Positions 35,072 to 43,870 of a stretch of DNA of 64,000 bases are shown here, piece after piece. The position numbers and the translations under genes are program-made. Every line of letters starts with the position of its first letter. Position 1 is the stretch's first letter. Origin of the DNA: an uncultured Blautia sp. (GTDB lineage Bacteria > Bacillota > Clostridia > Lachnospirales > Lachnospiraceae); NCBI GenBank assembly GCA_934424575.1, contig CAKRXU010000013.1, positions 4,637 to 68,636 on the forward strand. The letters run 5' to 3'. The notes under the pieces are model-generated. The model searched no databases, had not been told where the DNA came from, and was given only the letters and a program-made list of their open reading frames with translations.

Positions 35072-35302
35072 AGATACCCTCCTCAGTGTGTATATTTACA
35101 AATATTTATGCGAAATATATTCTATCATTATTTATTGTAAAAGGCAAATAAATTCACGAAAATTCCGTGAAGAAAAGGAAAAACGGTGGAAATCATAAGG
35201 GTAAATAGGTATAATGAAAGAAGCAAAAAACATGGAATAAGAATACAGAGAAAGAATCCGGGTATACTGGCAATTACAGAATAGGAGAGTTAAGGAGTTA
35301 GT

Positions 35303-36829
35303 ATGGATAAAGACAATGGTAAAAAAAGGAGTAGTTTCCACTCCAGGCAGTCTTCTCAAGAGTGGGAAAATATGACAGAAGAGGAACGTCTGAGAGTGCG
35401 CAGAAAAAGACGACGTGAACTCAGACAAAAACAAGTGCGCCGCAAAAAAGCTGCTCTTGGTGTAGCAGCAGTGGGACTTATAGCGATCATGGCATTTTTA
35501 GGACTGAATGCGAGACTAAAATCAGATGCTTTGTCTTTAAAAGAAACTGTGTCAGATGCACAGGATTCCTCTGCCTCAACAGAAAACCAAAAGATAACAG
35601 ATAAATCAGAGAATGTGACAGATAATACAGTGTCAGAGGGAACAGAGGGTACACTTGAGACTGCAAAGTTTAAAGCAGCGCAGTATGATTATGACGGTGC
35701 AATAGATCTTCTTAAGAAAGATACATCGTACAATAGCAGCTCAGAGATGCAGAAGGCTGTTAAGAAATATGAAGAAATGAAGGCTTCCTGTAAATCCTGG
35801 CCATTAGAGGAAGTAACGCATGTTTTTTATCATATACTGATAAAAGATCCTGCCAAGGCTTTTGACGGAGACTACAAAGAAGCTGATTATAATCAGGTAA
35901 TGACTACCATTGACGAATTTAATAAGATTACACAGACAATGTACGATAAAGGATATGTGATGGTCAGCATCAAAGATATGGCAACTGTGAATGAGGACGG
36001 CAGTATGTCGCCTGGAGAGATCCTTCTTCCAGAGGGCAAGATTCCATTTGTCCTTTCACAGGATGATGTTTGTTACTATCATTACATGGATGGAGATGGA
36101 TTTGCATCCAAATTGATCGTAGATGATGATGGTAAGATTCGTAACGAATATATTGAAGATGATGGAAGTGTATCTGTAGGAGATTACGATATGGTTCCAT
36201 TGATTGACCGTTTTGTAGAAAAACATCCTGATTTTTCTTATAGAGGGGCAAAGGGAATCGTAGCACTGACTGGATATAACGGAATTCTCGGATATCGTAC
36301 AGATATCAGTTATGAAACCCGGCCTGCAGATCTGGATGCCAATAAAGTAGAATGGCTGAATGCACATCCGGATTTCAGTCTGGACAAAGAGAGGAAAGGT
36401 GCAAAGAAAGTTGCTGATGCCATGAAGAACGAGGGGTGGCTGTTTGCCAGCCATACCTGGGGACACCAGAACATTGCACAGATATCTCTGGAACAGCTCC
36501 AGGCAGATACGCAGAAATTCAAGGATAATGTAGATCCATTGATCGGGGGTACAGATATTATTATTTTTGCATTTGGCACAGATCTGACCAGCCAGGAAGA
36601 CTATTCAGGAGATAAATTTGAATATCTCAAGAGTGTTGGATACAATTATTATTGTAATGTAGATTCCAGTAAATACTTTGTACAGATCAGAGACCGTTAT
36701 TTACGACAGGGAAGAAGAAATCTGGACGGATATCGTATGTATTATAATCCTGATCTTCTGGAAGATCTGTTCAATGCGAAGGATGTCTTTGACCCAAGCA
36801 GACCAACTCCGGTTCCTCCGATGAGTTAA
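35303..36829 (+). CDS. polysaccharide-deacetylase-like membrane protein, paralogue 1
   Basis: The 508-residue protein has a strongly basic cytosolic N-terminus (about 28-50), one helix (about 50-68), a Ser/Thr linker and a TPR-like pair of helices (KFKAAQYDYDGAIDLL). A catalytic-type domain (about 175-500) follows. Metal-binding elements of NodB/CE4 folds are recognisable as SQDD (where TFDD is usual) and SHTWGH with the H-x3-H pair. Its substrate is probably cell-wall or surface polysaccharide. AAGGAG precedes ATG 35303, with TATAAT at 35210-35215 further upstream. The next gene is a close paralogue. Confidence 0.75.
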   Translation: MDKDNGKKRSSFHSRQSSQEWENMTEEERLRVRRKRRRELRQKQVRRKKAALGVAAVGLIAIMAFLGLNARLKSDALSLKETVSDAQDSSASTENQKITDKSENVTDNTVSEGTEGTLETAKFKAAQYDYDGAIDLLKKDTSYNSSSEMQKAVKKYEEMKASCKSWPLEEVTHVFYHILIKDPAKAFDGDYKEADYNQVMTTIDEFNKITQTMYDKGYVMVSIKDMATVNEDGSMSPGEILLPEGKIPFVLSQDDVCYYHYMDGDGFASKLIVDDDGKIRNEYIEDDGSVSVGDYDMVPLIDRFVEKHPDFSYRGAKGIVALTGYNGILGYRTDISYETRPADLDANKVEWLNAHPDFSLDKERKGAKKVADAMKNEGWLFASHTWGHQNIAQISLEQLQADTQKFKDNVDPLIGGTDIIIFAFGTDLTSQEDYSGDKFEYLKSVGYNYYCNVDSSKYFVQIRDRYLRQGRRNLDGYRMYYNPDLLEDLFNAKDVFDPSRPTPVPPMS

Positions 36830-36856
36830 TCGAATAAGAAAGAAGGAGTTATGATT

Positions 36857-38254
36857 ATGAAGAAAAGAGCTGTAATACTTACATGTATTTTGTCAGCTTC
36901 GATACTTTTGAGCGGCAGCTGTGTTCTGCCGCTTTTGAAGCATATAAAAAAAGAAACGACGACAGTAAAAACCTATCAGACTGCTTCTCAGGATGAAGCA
37001 GAGACAGACAGCAGTGAAGCAGATGATGGAGAATCAGAAGACACAGATTCTGAGAAATCCAGTAAAGATCAGACTATTCTTGATCAGGCAACGATCATGT
37101 ACGAACAGTACAATTACGATGAGGCAATTAAACTTCTGAAGGGCCAGAAGGATTTTACGAAAAACAAGGATTATATGGATCTGGCTGCCAAGTGCCAGAT
37201 CGCCAAGTCTTCACTTGTAGAGTATCCATTGGAACAGATCACACATGTATTTTTTCATACACTGATCGAGGATACTTCCAGAGCTTTTGACGGAGATTCA
37301 AAATCCGGAAATTACAACCAGGTTATGACGACAGTCAGTGAGTTTAATAAGATCATTCAGATCATGTATGATAAGGGCTATGTCCTGGTAAGTCCGCATG
37401 ATATGGCGACTGTGAACAAGGACGGTACAATGAGCCGCGGTAAGATCATGGTGCCGGAGGGCAAGATCCCGTTTGTGCTTTCACAGGATGATGTCAGTTA
37501 TTATCATTACATGGATGGTGATGGATGTGCATCCAAACTTGTTCTCGATGAAAATGGAGATGTAAAAACAGAATATATTGATGCTGACGGAAATGTTCTG
37601 GTAGGAGATTATGATCTTGTTCCGCTTTTGGATTCTTTTATCAAAGAGCATCCTGATTTTTCTTATCATGGCCGCAAGGGGATCCTTGCAATGACCGGAT
37701 ATAATGGAGTATTAGGATACAGAACAGATATAGCTTATAAGACAAAAAAGAATCTTCAGGATGATCAGAAACAATTCCTGGAGGATAACCCTGATTTTGA
37801 TTATGATCAGGATGTGGCGGATGCGACGAAAGTTGCAGATGCCATGAAAGCAGAGGGATGGGAATTTGCAAGTCATACCTGGGGACATATGAATGCAACA
37901 GAGCGTTCAGCAGAGGACCTTGAGACAGATGATAAGAAATGGAAAGCTTATGTGGCACCGATCCTTGGAGACACAGATATGGTTATTTTTGCATTTGGGG
38001 CAGATATTGGAGACTGGGAAGGATATTCTTCCGATAATCCAAAGTTTGAGTACTACAAAAAAGCAGGATACAACTATTTCTGTAACGTAGATTCCAGCCA
38101 GTATTTTGTACAGATCACAGATCAGTATTTCCGACAGGGAAGAAGAAATCTGGATGGATATAGAATGTATTATAATCCGGATATGCTCAGTGACCTTTTT
38201 GATGTATCTGAGGTATGGGATTCTTCCCGACCGACTCCGGTTCCGGAAATGTAA
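36857..38254 (+). CDS. polysaccharide-deacetylase-like protein, paralogue 2 (possible lipoprotein)
   Basis: The 465-residue protein is a tandem duplicate of the preceding one. The same TPR-like helices (YEQYNYDEAIKLL), FDGD, SQDDVSYYHYMDGDG, SHTWGH and the C-terminal QGRRNLDGYRMYYNPD block appear in the same order. Here the N-terminus is a signal peptide ending in LSGSC, a possible though weak lipobox. ATG 36857 has AAGGAG at good spacing, whereas ATG 36851 is too close. The gap from paralogue 1 is 27 bp and the FKBP gene follows after 29 bp, so all three are probably one operon. Confidence 0.75.
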   Translation: MKKRAVILTCILSASILLSGSCVLPLLKHIKKETTTVKTYQTASQDEAETDSSEADDGESEDTDSEKSSKDQTILDQATIMYEQYNYDEAIKLLKGQKDFTKNKDYMDLAAKCQIAKSSLVEYPLEQITHVFFHTLIEDTSRAFDGDSKSGNYNQVMTTVSEFNKIIQIMYDKGYVLVSPHDMATVNKDGTMSRGKIMVPEGKIPFVLSQDDVSYYHYMDGDGCASKLVLDENGDVKTEYIDADGNVLVGDYDLVPLLDSFIKEHPDFSYHGRKGILAMTGYNGVLGYRTDIAYKTKKNLQDDQKQFLEDNPDFDYDQDVADATKVADAMKAEGWEFASHTWGHMNATERSAEDLETDDKKWKAYVAPILGDTDMVIFAFGADIGDWEGYSSDNPKFEYYKKAGYNYFCNVDSSQYFVQITDQYFRQGRRNLDGYRMYYNPDMLSDLFDVSEVWDSSRPTPVPEM

Positions 38255-38283
38255 GATGCAGATAGTTTTGAAAGGAGATTTTT

Positions 38284-39588
38284 ATGAAGAAAAAAGTAGT
38301 AGCAGCAATGTTAGTGACATGTATGGCAGTATCTCTGACTGCCTGTGGAAGCAAGGATGCATCAAAAACAGAAACAGCCAAAACAGAAGATACTTCGGAT
38401 AAAACAGAGGCAGCCAAAGCAGATTCCAAAGAGGATGACTCCAAGAAAGACGAAGTCAGAATTGTTTCTGTAAAGGATGTTTCTGACTATGTTACGATTG
38501 GAGACTACAAAGGTTTTACTTTGGATCGTTATACGCAGGCAGTAACAGATGATGATGTAACGGCGGAGATCGACTATGAGCTGCAGGATAAGGGGACCGA
38601 GGTAACAGATGGTACGGTTGAGAATGGAGATACCGTAACGATCAATTATACAGGTACTGTAGATGGAAAGGAATTTGACGGAGGTTCCGAACAGGACTAT
38701 GATCTGGTTGTCGGCGAGGGCAGCATGGGGATTGATGGTTTTGAAGAAGGACTGATCGGTATGAAAAAAGGTGAGACCAAAGAACTGGATCTTACTTTAC
38801 CGGAAGGATACAGCGAAGATGATTCCCTTTCTGGCAAAGAAGTTGTCTTTAAGGTAACTCTTCAGAAATTTACAAGAGCCTCTGAGCTGACAGATGACTG
38901 GGTTGCAGCCAACACAGATTATAAGACGGTAGATGAATACAAAAAATCCGTAAGAGAAAATCTGGAAAAACAGGCAAATATGACGGCAGATAATGAACTG
39001 TATGCTACCGCGTGGGCAGAAGTGATAGATTCGTCAGAAATTAAGAAATATCCGGAAGAAGATGTAAAGACAGCTGAGGAAAGCTACAGAGCACTCAATG
39101 AACAGACTGCAAAGGATAATGGAATGGAACTGAGTGATCTTCTGGAAGCATGGAATCTGACAGAGGAAGAATTTGATGAAGAATGCAGGAATTATGCAGA
39201 ATCAAAAGTTGAGCAGAATCTGATCGTGCAGGGAATCATGGACGCAGAAGGACTGAGTCTTAATGATAAAGAAACAGAAGAACTGAAAAATAATCTGATA
39301 CTGGATTATGGTGTAGAGAATGTGGATGAACTTGTTGAACTGTATGGAGAAGATGAGGTAAATGAATCTCTGGCACTTCTTCGTGTAGAAAAATTTATTG
39401 TAGAGCAGTCAACAGTAAATGAAAAAACAGGAAGCCCGGAAGACTCCATTGAAAATGAAGATGCGTACATGGGTGCAGAAGATACAGGATCTGATCTGAC
39501 AGAATATGATGAAAGTGACGGAGATCAGGGCGATACGGAAGAAGATATGTCAGAAGAAGAAATAGAGGATGATACAGTAGAGGAGTGA
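38284..39588 (+). CDS. trigger-factor-like FKBP lipoprotein (peptidyl-prolyl isomerase)
   Basis: This 434-residue exported lipoprotein has a signal peptide with lipobox LTAC (Cys21). A charged linker leads to an FKBP-type domain (about 110-200: NGDTVTINYTGTVDGKEFDGG and VGEGSMGIDGFEEGLIGMKKGE). A helical region like the trigger factor C-terminal domain follows, then an acidic tail. The usual ribosome-binding N-terminal domain of trigger factor is missing, which fits an extracytoplasmic chaperone. AAAGGAGATTTTT precedes the ATG. It probably assists folding of neighbouring envelope enzymes. Confidence 0.85.
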   Translation: MKKKVVAAMLVTCMAVSLTACGSKDASKTETAKTEDTSDKTEAAKADSKEDDSKKDEVRIVSVKDVSDYVTIGDYKGFTLDRYTQAVTDDDVTAEIDYELQDKGTEVTDGTVENGDTVTINYTGTVDGKEFDGGSEQDYDLVVGEGSMGIDGFEEGLIGMKKGETKELDLTLPEGYSEDDSLSGKEVVFKVTLQKFTRASELTDDWVAANTDYKTVDEYKKSVRENLEKQANMTADNELYATAWAEVIDSSEIKKYPEEDVKTAEESYRALNEQTAKDNGMELSDLLEAWNLTEEEFDEECRNYAESKVEQNLIVQGIMDAEGLSLNDKETEELKNNLILDYGVENVDELVELYGEDEVNESLALLRVEKFIVEQSTVNEKTGSPEDSIENEDAYMGAEDTGSDLTEYDESDGDQGDTEEDMSEEEIEDDTVEE

Positions 39589-39600
39589 TCTTCTACTGTA
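39573..39600 (+). terminator. hairpin over the FKBP gene stop codon
   Basis: TACAGTAGA / TCTACTGTA (39573-39581, 39592-39600) spans the stop codon. No T-run follows, so termination is uncertain and an mRNA-stabilising hairpin is an alternative. Confidence 0.4.
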
Positions 39601-39786
39601 AATGACATGGATACGCTCAGTTGGTCAAAAACCTGATCTATTCTGCCTGTAATAATTTTTTTTAAAATAATAATTTGGGAAAGACAATTGTATTTCCTTA
39701 GCAAATGCGTTATGATAATATAACGAATGTGTTACTGATAATAAAAGCGCAGTAACAGCATACATAAAGTACAGCAGGTGGAAATA

Positions 39787-41253
39787 ATGGACAAAAAAGT
39801 ATTGCGCGAACGAGTGCGCAAAAAGCAACAGCAGCTAAGACGACGCAAGATGATGAAAACAGGAGCCTGTATCATTGCTGTGATTCTTGTGGTTGTTTTT
39901 GTTATACGGGGAATTCTGATTCCCGTTGTCAACAGGATCAGTGGCAGAAATATCGAAAAACCTGCGCAGGTTCAGGCAGAGACTGATCAGACAACAGCCG
40001 ATACAGGGGACGGGACAAGCTCGGAAGACACAACGACATCTTCATTGAATACAGCGGTAAGATATCCGCTTAAGAATGATCTGGCAAAAGCATCACAGAT
40101 GTCTATCGGATGGAATGAAAATGAAAATGGTAAGTGGTATCAGAATGCAGACGGTACCTATTATGCCGGCGGTATGCAGGAAATAGACGGCTCCACTTAT
40201 TATTTTGATGATAATGGATACATCAAGACAGGCTGGGTAAGCGTTGGATTTGATGATTATTACTTCAATGATGATGGTACATATGATCCAAATACACATA
40301 AACCACGGATCGCACTTACTTTTGATGATGGACCTGGAGAGTATACAGATGAACTTCTGGACTGTCTGGAAGCGAACAATGCACATGCAACATTCTTCAT
40401 GGTAGGACAGAATGTAGGTTCCTGGGAATCAACCGTGCAGAGGATGGTCGATCTTGGATGTGAGATCGGTAACCATACCTGGGATCATCCAAGTCAGACT
40501 TTAACAAATATGTCGATTGATGATGTTGTCACAGAATTCCAGAAGACAGACGATGCACTTGTACAGGCCTGCGGACAGGCAGCAACGGTAGCCAGGGCAC
40601 CTTATGGAGCAGCCAATCAGGATATCTATGATGCAGTACAGAAGCCGTTCTTCATGTGGTCTCTTGATACAGAAGACTGGAAGCTGATGGATGCAACAGC
40701 AGATTATGATGCCGTTATGAATGGCGATCTGACAGATGGTACAATCGTACTGATGCATGATATTCATGAACCTTCTGTTCAGGCAGCATTGAAACTGATA
40801 CCAGATCTGGTTGCACAGGGATACAAATTGATGACAGTCAGTGAACTGGCAGCAGCCAAGAATGTAACACTACAGAATACGACATATTCACAGTTCTGGG
40901 ACAGCCAGCTTCAGGCAGGAACGATTCCGGGATATAACGGAAATTCAGCATCTACAGATGGAAGCGATGTTTCAGATGGCTCTGACAGTTCTTCAGACGG
41001 CACTTCCACAGACAGCACGGATGTCAGTGATGGAACCTCTTCAGATGGAAGTTCTTCAGACGGCAGCAGTGACAGCAGTTTAGGAGATGGTGATTCCAGT
41101 GGGGATGATTCTTCGGAGGATGAAAGTAGTTCTGGGGATGACAGTTCTGGATATGATGCCTCAGAAGAAAGTGGAGATTCCGGGTACGATGATTCCGGAG
41201 ATTATTACAATGAGGATTCAGACGGTGACGAATCGTATGATACATCATACTAA
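39787..41253 (+). CDS. polysaccharide deacetylase (CE4) with cell-wall-binding repeats
   Basis: This 488-residue surface enzyme probably removes acetyl groups from peptidoglycan or another glycan. It has a basic N-terminus, one helix (about 23-45), choline-binding-like aromatic repeats (about 115-165: GKWYQNADGTYYAGG and STYYFDDNGYIKTGW) and an intact NodB domain with TFDDGPGEYT and NHTWDHPS. The last 110 residues are a low-complexity Ser/Asp/Gly tail. AGCAGGTGG precedes ATG 39787. Unlike the two paralogues upstream, its catalytic motifs are canonical. Confidence 0.88.
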   Translation: MDKKVLRERVRKKQQQLRRRKMMKTGACIIAVILVVVFVIRGILIPVVNRISGRNIEKPAQVQAETDQTTADTGDGTSSEDTTTSSLNTAVRYPLKNDLAKASQMSIGWNENENGKWYQNADGTYYAGGMQEIDGSTYYFDDNGYIKTGWVSVGFDDYYFNDDGTYDPNTHKPRIALTFDDGPGEYTDELLDCLEANNAHATFFMVGQNVGSWESTVQRMVDLGCEIGNHTWDHPSQTLTNMSIDDVVTEFQKTDDALVQACGQAATVARAPYGAANQDIYDAVQKPFFMWSLDTEDWKLMDATADYDAVMNGDLTDGTIVLMHDIHEPSVQAALKLIPDLVAQGYKLMTVSELAAAKNVTLQNTTYSQFWDSQLQAGTIPGYNGNSASTDGSDVSDGSDSSSDGTSTDSTDVSDGTSSDGSSSDGSSDSSLGDGDSSGDDSSEDESSSGDDSSGYDASEESGDSGYDDSGDYYNEDSDGDESYDTSY

Positions 41254-41263
41254 ATAAAAGATA

Positions 41264-41309
41264 CGAATGAGGACAGAATAAACAAAACAGTTCTGTCCTC
41301 ATTTTTTTG
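41264..41309 (+). terminator. terminator after the CE4 deacetylase
   Basis: A 13-bp stem, AATGAGGACAGAA / TTCTGTCCTCATT, is followed by seven Ts. Confidence 0.9.
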
Positions 41310-41341
41310 TATGGAGATTGACAAACACGTAGTACTTTTAA

Positions 41342-41370
41342 TTGACGTAAACAGTCTGAATTGGTATAAT
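41342..41370 (+). promoter_or_regulatory. sigma-A promoter for glgB
   Basis: TTGACG (41342-41347) and TATAAT (41365-41370) are separated by 17 bp. A leader of about 115 nt follows before the start codon, in which I see no known riboswitch. Confidence 0.85.
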
Positions 41371-41489
41371 ATGTCTATAAATCGGCTGAGATAAGATGCA
41401 TAAAATGTGCAGATTACCGATAATAATATTCTGCACAGGAAGAGAACGCAGTCGGAATTGTAAATTTGATTTAAGGGAGGAATTTCTGG

Positions 41490-43376
41490 ATGGGAGAGAA
41501 AATGCAGTTTACAGAACTGGACCAGTATCTGTTCGGGCAGGGAACTCATTATGACATCTATAAGAAATTAGGAGCTCATCCTACCACACAACGACGCAAG
41601 AAAGGTGTCTATTTTGCAGTCTGGGCACCGAATGCCAGATATGTTTCTGTAATTGGTGATTTTAATAACTGGGATAATCAGGCAAATCCTATGAACAGAG
41701 TCGGCGATATCGGAGTGTACGAGATCTTTGTTCCTGAAGCAAAGGCTGGAGATCTGTACAAATTCTTTATTGTCGGATACCATGGTGAAGAACTTTATAA
41801 GGCAGACCCATACGCAAATGAAGCAGAACTCAGACCGGGAACTGCATCAAGGATTACAGACATTACGGATTACAAATGGAAAGATACCACTTGGATGAAG
41901 AAGCGTCCGGAATTCGACGAGAAACGTGAACCGATGGCAATCTATGAAGTACATCCGGGTTCCTGGAAGAAACATCCGGCAGAGAATGAGGATGATCCGG
42001 GATTTTATAATTACCGTGAATTCGCACATGAACTGGCAGCCTATGTCAAAGAAATGGGCTATACTCATGTAGAACTTATGGGAATCGCAGAGCATCCATT
42101 TGACGGCTCCTGGGGATACCAGGTAACAGGATATTATGCGCCGACTTCCAGGTATGGTACAGCACAGGATTTCAAATATATGGTGGATTACCTGCACAGA
42201 AACAAGATCGGTGTTATCCTCGACTGGGTTCCGGCTCATTTTCCGAAGGATGCACATGGACTTGTTAATTTTGATGGAACTGCTGTCTATGAACATGAGG
42301 ATCCGAGACAGGGTGAGCATCCTGATTGGGGAACCAAGATCTACAATTATGGACGCCCGGAAGTCAAGAACTTCCTGATCGCCAACGCTCTGTACTGGAT
42401 CGAGGAGTGCCATGTAGATGGTCTTCGTGTAGATGCAGTTGCGTCTATGCTCTATCTGGATTATGGTAAAAAAGATGGCGAGTGGGTTGCCAATAAATAC
42501 GGCGATAACAAAAACCTTGAAGCAATAGAGTTCTTCAAACATCTGAATACAGTTGTACTTGGAAGAAACCACGGTACGGTTATGATCGCAGAGGAATCTA
42601 CCGCATGGCCGCAGGTTACCGGTAAGGCAGAGGATAATGGACTTGGCTTTTCTCTGAAATGGAACATGGGCTGGATGAATGATTTCCTGGAATACATGAA
42701 ACTGGATCCATATTTCCGTAAGGGCGATCATAATAAGATGACTTTCTCCATGACATATGCGTACAGTGAGAGATATGTACTTGTCATTTCACATGATGAA
42801 GTTGTACATCTTAAATGTTCCATGCTGAGCAAGATGCCGGGATATCCGGACGACAAATTCAAGAACCTTAAGGCTGCATATGCGTTTATGATCTTCCATC
42901 CGGGTAAGAAACTTCTGTTTATGGGACAGGATTTCGGACAGCTTCGCGAGTGGAGTGAGGAGAGAGAACTTGACTGGTATCTTCTTGAAGAGGACAACCA
43001 CAAGGATCTGCAGAACTTTGTCAAGACACTGTTCCATATGTATAAGAAATATCCTGCACTGTATGCAGGTGACAATGATCCGGAAGGATTTGAGTGGATC
43101 AATGCAGACGATGCAGACAGAAGCATTTTCAGTCTGGTTCGTAAATCACCGACTAAGAGAAATAACCTCCTGTTCGTAGTAAACTATACACCGGTAGAAC
43201 GTCTGGATTATCGTGTTGGCGTTCCAAAGAAAAAACAGTACAAACTTATCATGGATGAGCATGGACTTCTGGACAAACCGAAGGTGTTCAAGGCAGAAGC
43301 GCAGGAATGTGACCACAGAGAATTTTCTTTTGCATACCCGCTTCCAGCATATGGAGTTGCTGTTTTTACATACTAA
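41490..43376 (+). CDS. glgB: 1,4-alpha-glucan branching enzyme
   Basis: This GH13 enzyme creates alpha-1,6 branches in glycogen. The 628-residue protein has an N-terminal CBM48-type domain (about 30-130: YFAVWAPNARYVSVIGDFNNW), then the (beta/alpha)8 barrel. HVELMGIAEHPFDGSWGYQVTGYYAPTSRYG is followed by the nucleophile Asp315 (GLRVDAVASM) and acid/base Glu368 (IAEESTAWP), with SHDEVVH further on. TTAAGGGAGGAATTTC precedes the ATG. No glgA or glgC is adjacent. It works with glgP at 19079. Confidence 0.96.
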   Translation: MGEKMQFTELDQYLFGQGTHYDIYKKLGAHPTTQRRKKGVYFAVWAPNARYVSVIGDFNNWDNQANPMNRVGDIGVYEIFVPEAKAGDLYKFFIVGYHGEELYKADPYANEAELRPGTASRITDITDYKWKDTTWMKKRPEFDEKREPMAIYEVHPGSWKKHPAENEDDPGFYNYREFAHELAAYVKEMGYTHVELMGIAEHPFDGSWGYQVTGYYAPTSRYGTAQDFKYMVDYLHRNKIGVILDWVPAHFPKDAHGLVNFDGTAVYEHEDPRQGEHPDWGTKIYNYGRPEVKNFLIANALYWIEECHVDGLRVDAVASMLYLDYGKKDGEWVANKYGDNKNLEAIEFFKHLNTVVLGRNHGTVMIAEESTAWPQVTGKAEDNGLGFSLKWNMGWMNDFLEYMKLDPYFRKGDHNKMTFSMTYAYSERYVLVISHDEVVHLKCSMLSKMPGYPDDKFKNLKAAYAFMIFHPGKKLLFMGQDFGQLREWSEERELDWYLLEEDNHKDLQNFVKTLFHMYKKYPALYAGDNDPEGFEWINADDADRSIFSLVRKSPTKRNNLLFVVNYTPVERLDYRVGVPKKKQYKLIMDEHGLLDKPKVFKAEAQECDHREFSFAYPLPAYGVAVFTY

Positions 43377-43394
43377 ATTTTGTTGTAAAAGGTC

Positions 43395-43438
43395 TTGCAA
43401 TTTCAGGAAATATGGTTTATACTGAGCGCGAATTGCAA
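43395..43438 (+). promoter_or_regulatory. promoter for the HPr-like gene, flanked by an inverted repeat
   Basis: TTGCAA (43395-43400) and TATACT (43418-43423) are 17 bp apart. TTGCAATT at 43395-43402 and AATTGCAA at 43431-43438 are exact inverted repeats that bracket the -35 to +1 region, the geometry of a repressor site. Confidence 0.6.
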
Positions 43439-43481
43439 AGTAAATAAGAATTGATAATAAGATCTCGAAAGGAGAACTAAG

Positions 43482-43715
43482 ATGAAAGTATCCAATATCA
43501 AAGACGTTGAGAAATTTTTCGAAGTAGTAGATAGCTGCACAGGCAGAGTAGAACTTGTAACAGGTGAGGGAGACAGACTGAACCTCAAATCCAAATTATC
43601 CCAGTATGTATCTCTGGCAAACATCTTCTCAGGTGGAGAGATTCCGGAACTTGAGATCGTTGCTTACGAGAAAGAAGACATTGACAAACTTCTGAGCTTC
43701 ATGATCAACGGCTGA
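43482..43715 (+). CDS. small HPr-like-fold protein lacking the active-site histidine
   Basis: The 77-residue soluble protein aligns by eye with the second half of HPr: GRVELVTGEGDRLNLKSKLSQYVSL against the HPr segment DVNLEYNGKTVNLKSIMGVMSL. An acidic helix at the end matches too. The region with the phosphoryl-accepting His15 (HARPA) is absent, but the serine in LNLKS (Ser37) corresponds to the regulatory Ser46 of HPr. GAAAGGAGAACTAAG precedes the ATG. A regulatory rather than phosphotransfer role is inferred. The family has no name I am sure of. Confidence 0.65.
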   Translation: MKVSNIKDVEKFFEVVDSCTGRVELVTGEGDRLNLKSKLSQYVSLANIFSGGEIPELEIVAYEKEDIDKLLSFMING

Positions 43716-43870
43716 TCAAACGATAAATGCAGTGGGGGCGTGACTGGTTCATGTCCCCATTACCATATTAAAAGGTAAATTTAACCAGGGGGTGCATGCA
43801 CTTCCTGGTCAAGCTACGTTATGAGTTAGCTTAATAAAACAATCGAAATAAGAAAGGACATGAATATATC
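43716..43870 (+). promoter_or_regulatory. structured intergenic RNA candidate upstream of the COG0523 pair
   Basis: Three successive hairpins are possible. TGGGG...CCCCA encloses GTGA/TCAT (about 43733-43760). ACCAGG...CCTGGT encloses a GTGCATGCAC palindrome (about 43784-43810). AGCTA...TAGCT lies at about 43812-43831. None has a T-run, so they do not form a normal terminator. The block sits just before the metal GTPase gene. I do not match it to a known metal riboswitch. Confidence 0.45.
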
